From NCBI GenBank assembly GCA_963965975.1, contig OZ014411.1, positions 8,123,501 through 8,187,500 of the forward strand: a stretch of DNA of 64,000 nt. Direction: 5' to 3'. Under the pieces are notes generated by a model that saw only the letters and a list, made by a program, of their open reading frames with translations, made no database searches and was not told the DNA's origin. Source of the stretch: Xestospongia bergquistia (Eukaryota > Porifera > Demospongiae > Haplosclerida > Petrosiidae). The translations under genes and the position numbers were made by a program. Of this stretch, positions 59,837 to 64,000 are shown piece after piece (position 1 is the first letter of the stretch; each line of letters opens with the position of its first letter).

Positions 59837-61049
59837 TTAAGAAGTCTCTCTTCTTCTCATTCCAGTCTCCATGAAAGATTTGTAATCGCTAGCATGAAGA
59901 CTAGTGATAACCTCTCTAGCAAATTTAGAAGCATCTTCAGCATTTTGGTAGCCATGCTCTTGTTTTAATTCTTCAGTAACCTAAAGATTAATACAAAATT
60001 TCAAGTATATAATTATACATTGTCCACATGAAACTATTAACAACCTCCTTCTCAATATCATCTAGTGATGACTGAATGGATGGTACTTCTAAGAGCATCT
60101 TGAAGGCACGATAAAAATCAGCTGTGTTTTCATCCATTAGAGAGTCATCCCACAATACATTCCTCATACCCTTAATCATCTTTTCAATAATATCCTCCTT
60201 GTTATATTCAAAACTTTTCTATATGTATATATAATATATATATATATATGTTAGTATTTGTTCATATAATATACTTACCATCATTATATCAGCAACCATC
60301 TGCCACACTTCATACTTTTTGTCTTCCATTCCAAGACTCTTGGGTAAGTTACGAAATGCTTCTTTAAAGTGATTTTGATATTGTAATATCACATCCTGAT
60401 GAGTGATATCACCAGGTACTACATCTCCATACATCTTTCTAGCATCACTAGATGCGTTAGCAAATCTAATGTATGTGAAGAATGAAAACTAATATGTATG
60501 TACAAACAAGTGCTCCACCTTTCTTCTAACGGTAGTTGTTTTTCTAGTTCTTCTATCTCTCTATAAACAAGATCATATATAGCATCATGAATTGAATTAT
60601 TTAATAATTAGGAATTTATGGTTTTAAATATATTATGTAGTGGCTAAAAGTGGTTTAAATGGAATAATTGTGTATTTTATAATGATTTCTGTATTATACA
60701 TTATATACAATTATAGTGTTTTATATCATGTATATATTAAATCAATATCATTTATCAATTCATTTAAATTGTCAACGTGTCCATACTAAGATTGTATTAA
60801 TTCAAAAGATATAATACTCGAATTTTACCTTTTAAGTTCTTCTATATTCTCGTCTAATTGACTGCTTTCACTTTATGAAAGATTGTAAGATTAAGAGAAA
60901 TTTGTAAATTGTTTACTTACCTTTGCAGTTGTCTCTCTTCATCCGACAGTAAGCTATTAATACGTAAATCATATAGATAAAAAATTAATTATTAAGAATC
61001 ACCTTCGTCTCTCGGTTCGTTCTTCTGGTCTTACGAATCGAGTCTCCAT
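59837..61049 (-). CDS. Micro-exon coiled-coil protein lacking the C-terminal domain (G3)
   Basis: Seven exons: 61049-61003, 60953-60921, 60870-60829, 60560-60519, 60465-60279, 60218-60045, 59980-59837. The sum is 669 nt (222 residues) with phases 2,2,2,2,0,0. The start is METRFVRPEERTERR; the micro-exons encode a short coiled coil (SESSQLDENIEELKR, REIEELEKQLPLEER). The 187-nt exon has the family block ASSDARKMYGDVVPGDITHQ, shared with G1 (SASYQARKLYGDVTPGDKTH) and G2 (SASYDSRKVNGDVLPGDITH). The last two exons are helical (KSFEYNKEDIIEKMIKGMRN; VTEELKQEHGYQNAEDASKF) and end MRRRETS. The PP...YRPVL C-terminal block of the other members is absent, so G3 is a shorter architecture. No myristoylation or Cys-rich start. 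Confidence 0.75.
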
Positions 61050-61059
61050 TGAGCAATCA

Positions 61060-62090
61060 CGACTATCCGTTAGTAAAACGAGACAGGAAGTAAGCAGGTG
61101 TTCAGGTTGGGGAAGGGATGTCTAACGCGAGACTGACTTAATGGTTCAAGGCTCTGTTCATAATTATACAAACTGTACAATTTGTTTACCTAGTACATAA
61201 GGCATGCAACTAACGATATGGGTTATATTCTCCATAATGCATAGTCAATAGTTTTAATGTTAAATGTAATGATAATATTAACTGTGACTCAAAAAGATAA
61301 ATTTAATACTTTAAAATCTTACATATATACAAGCAAAATATTTCCTAGAATTATGGATAAGGCAACTATACTAAATTTCTGTCATTGATATGAAAACACA
61401 CTTCTCAGAAATTTGGATATATGTTAAATAACATTCATATGTACCAAAGTGCTATACATATTGTCAATATAAAAACATTTCTGAGAATTGTTTGTATAAT
61501 TGTACTACAAATGACTGAATCCAAATGGTTATTATACACATGACATATAACTGATCTTTGTTCTGTATACACCACATGTAAGTGAAGTTATAGCAAGTAC
61601 AATAGTGAACATATTGAGCACTATAGTTTATATAGAGGAAAACATAAAATGCACCATTCTAAGAATTGTTTTGACAGTTGTAACACAGTATTTAATTTTT
61701 TTTAATTGTTACAGTATAGCTATAAATTATTATTACCATGTTTTCTTCAATATTATTAAAGACACTATATTTGGGAACCTTGTATAGTAGAAATAAAGAA
61801 TCAGTTTGTTGTGTAGTAATTTAAAATTTGTTCTTCCTTTCTAAGTCATCCATTTTAATATTACATGATGTAGCATAATTCAGGAGTATTGTACATACAT
61901 GTATGTTACATAATTATGCTTATAAAAACTGTGATGATTGGAACGTGGCATGTAACTATAGCAACAACATTGTGATGTCACAGAAAAGCATGTGATATAA
62001 ACAGCAATACCTAGCTACAGCAAAAGTTTGGAGGCAATAACTCTAAGAGGTAAAGTTCATGTATCCATTCAAAATGATGTTGTTTGTGTA
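61060..62090. other. Divergent intergenic region between G3 and G2
   Basis: About 1 kb between the starts of two head-to-head coiled-coil genes, so a candidate shared regulatory region. I see no gene. Confidence 0.5.
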
Positions 62091-62093
62091 AAG

Positions 62094-63759
62094 ATGGGAA
62101 ACTCTTTGAGTTTTCCAAGTTTCGGAAGAAATAATGTCTATCCTGATAATGACAGTATTGAAGAATCTGTTCAATCTATTGGGCAAGCTGCAACAAGTGC
62201 TGCAAGAAAAGAAGCACGTGAATGGCAAAGGTAAATCATGCGTAGTTTTTTTAATACCATATTGTATTATGATGGTGAAGAAAATTTGAAGAATTTAAAG
62301 AAAGTGCAAAAGTTGAAAAAGAAAATCTTGAAAGGTACTTGTAATAACATTTTGATATTTACTGAGTTTTTTAATTTCAGAATTAATAATGAGAAAGTTG
62401 CTGAAAACAAACGATTAAAGTTGGAAATAGAAAGGTATATATGATACATGTTAGTTTTATTGATTGTATTAATAGCTAAAAATAGTTTGAAAAATGTACA
62501 AGACGAAAACATGAGGTAATCAAACAATTTATTTTTTAACTTTTTAACATTTTAGATAAAAGATAATAATATAGACACATTACAATAATTATTATTTGCC
62601 ATACATGCACGATATTATATATAGTAACTCTATAATGAAATCAAGTAGATAAGCAATACTAATATATTACTTAATTTTAACATCTATAGATTGCGGGATA
62701 ATTTAAAAGATAAAGATGAGTAAGTTAAATGAAGTGCTTGAGTTTAAATAAGTTCATTTTAGAAAAATTAATGAATTGGAAAAAGAAGTAGAAAATATGA
62801 AAAGGTTATACTCAAACTGTGTTTACAAAGTTGTTTTAAATATTATACTACAGTGAAGAAAGACAGATAAAGAATGAGAAAAAGAACTTGATGAGGTTAT
62901 TAATTAATATTTTACATGCAAATTATAAAAAAAGTTGATCTCAATATAGATTAAGATCTGCTTCTTATGATTCAAGAAAAGTAAATGGAGATGTCCTTCC
63001 TGGAGACATTACTCACAGTGATGTTCAAACTAATTACATCCAGTTTTTTAAAACTTTCAATCGCTCTCGAGAGCAAAGTTCTGACACACCTATTACTAAT
63101 CCTACAAGACTGACAGTTACTTGTTTTCAAGTAAGTAATAGAATATGTTGAAATTATAAGTTTATATGGTATATATGTTTTATAGAGTGCATTTGAACTT
63201 AGTTCCAGAAATATCCTTAACAATATGACTGAAGAGCTAAATGAGTTGTTTGAGAACCCTTCAGAAGAAAACGTTGAAGAATTACTTCAAGATCAGAAAA
63301 CACTAGAAAGACGAAATGACATCTGTCGAGCATTCGCTATATTACTTTATCACTGTAAGTCTAGTAAAAGCAATGATTTCCAAACAAAGGTAAGGTTCCA
63401 AACATGATATAAGCATCATTTGAACAACACAACAGGTTTATGAAAAACTAAAAGTTGAATTTGAAGACAAGACACATGATGATAACATGTTACTTGAAGC
63501 AGCCAAAATAGCTCAAGAGATGGTGACATTAATACCACCTATGATATGCAGTCAACCAATCAAATACAATGAAGATCATCATGATATAAAACAATGTGCT
63601 TGGACTATAGAAGATGGTCCATATGAACTTGTATATATACGTCCTGTTCTTTTCTATGGACGTAATGGAAGTGTAGCTGCTAAAGGTCAAGTTGGAAACA
63701 TTTCTACTGACGATGAAAATGCAGTTAACATAGCAACAAAAGAACCTACCCCTAATTGA
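62094..63759 (+). CDS. Micro-exon coiled-coil protein, N-myristoylation signal (G2)
   Basis: Ten exons: 62094-62230, 62281-62334, 62381-62434, 62486-62515, 62690-62719, 62763-62804, 62854-62895, 62950-63130, 63186-63389, 63436-63759. They total 1,098 nt, 365 residues, fully in phase (seven phase-2 junctions, then phase 0). The ATG at 62094 gives MGNSLSFPSFGR, a good N-myristoylation signal. Residues about 46-130 form the coiled coil (RINNEKVAENKRLKLEIER, EKINELEKEVENMKR). Then comes the SASYDSRKVNGDVLPGDITH block, a helical exon (NNMTEELNELFENPSEENVE), and the C-terminal block with EMVTLIPPMI, YELVYIRPVLFYGRNGSVAA and QVGN. This is the cleanest full-length member of the family and the best query for homology searches. 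The acceptor at 62280 is weak. Possibly related to MIEAP/SPATA18; not confirmed. Confidence 0.85.
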
Positions 63760-63899
63760 AATCATTGGTCAATAACAACTCAAAAATAAGTGTGATCATA
63801 CTATATGTTGACTTTGTGGTTTATTTTGTAATTTCTGTTTTTCACTAAAGTATATGAGGATTAAAGTGTGTGCTTACCTCATGTAACATGACATGTGAC

Positions 63900-63905
63900 A
63901 ATAAA
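63900..63905 (+). promoter_or_regulatory. Candidate poly(A) signal of G2
   Basis: AATAAA lies 141 nt after the G2 stop codon, a suitable distance for 3' end formation. Confidence 0.5.
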
Positions 63906-64000
63906 CGTTTTAAATTTAAAGTGAACTAAGTTACGATTTGATCACAATATAAATTGTATGACAAAGTCTCTCTCTCTCTTATTATAATAACAACACTAAA

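Overview
This is an AT-rich animal genome window. Introns are very short (often 49-120 bp), exons have clean GT-AG borders, and gene-family expansions are dense. The mix of a beta-helix plus multi-pass membrane protein, many HSPA12-type Hsp70 genes and small MABP-domain genes fits an early-branching metazoan, most likely a demosponge. That assignment is an inference from gene content and architecture; no search was run.

Layout. 1-2 kb: worn retrotransposon pieces (a Ty3/Gypsy RT relic and a LINE relic). 2.2-8.5 kb: one large reverse-strand gene for a secreted/membrane right-handed beta-helix protein, broken by single-base frameshifts, with a duplicated tail and an inverted partial copy. 9.3-24.2 kb: a three-copy tandem array. 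Each copy carries an intact 141-codon MABP-domain gene on the minus strand, and copies 2 and 3 also carry a decayed HSPA12 3' end on the plus strand. The copies are separated by two Gypsy relics that share one internal deletion, and are further interrupted by a BEL/Pao element and two inverted-repeat (MITE-like) elements. 24.2-28.6 kb: mostly non-coding, with two HSPA12 pseudogene relics.

28.6-63.8 kb is the most interesting part: a mixed cluster of two gene families. Four complete three-exon HSPA12-like genes (minus strand: 28.66-31.02, 43.83-46.06, 51.53-53.71, 54.72-56.84 kb) and several exon-1 relics alternate with five members of a second family (32.9-38.5 plus, 39.4-40.9 minus, 47.5-49.3 minus, 59.8-61.0 minus, 62.1-63.8 plus). 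The second family is built from strings of 30-54 nt phase-2 micro-exons encoding a coiled coil. Most members end in a shared globular C-terminus with a PP(M/L) and a (Y/I)RP(V/I)L...G.VA...VGN signature, which I tentatively compare to the C-terminal domain of mitochondria-eating protein (MIEAP/SPATA18). Two HSPA12 genes and one coiled-coil gene begin with MGN..SS/MGNSLS N-myristoylation signals, and another coiled-coil gene begins with a Cys-rich peptide, so both families may be anchored to membranes.

A roughly 9-11 kb tandem segmental duplication (about 38.0-47.0 versus 47.06-57.85 kb) explains much of the cluster: 3' piece of the long coiled-coil gene, coiled-coil gene, HSPA12 D-type, HSPA12 B/C-type. 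The long coiled-coil gene (32.9-38.5 kb) has gained about 980 codons of Thr/Ser/Glu-rich repeat, including a 210-bp tandem repeat. Exon models were built by hand from splice consensus and reading phase; four coiled-coil models (32.9-38.5, 39.4-40.9, 59.8-61.0, 62.1-63.8 kb) and all HSPA12 models stay in frame.
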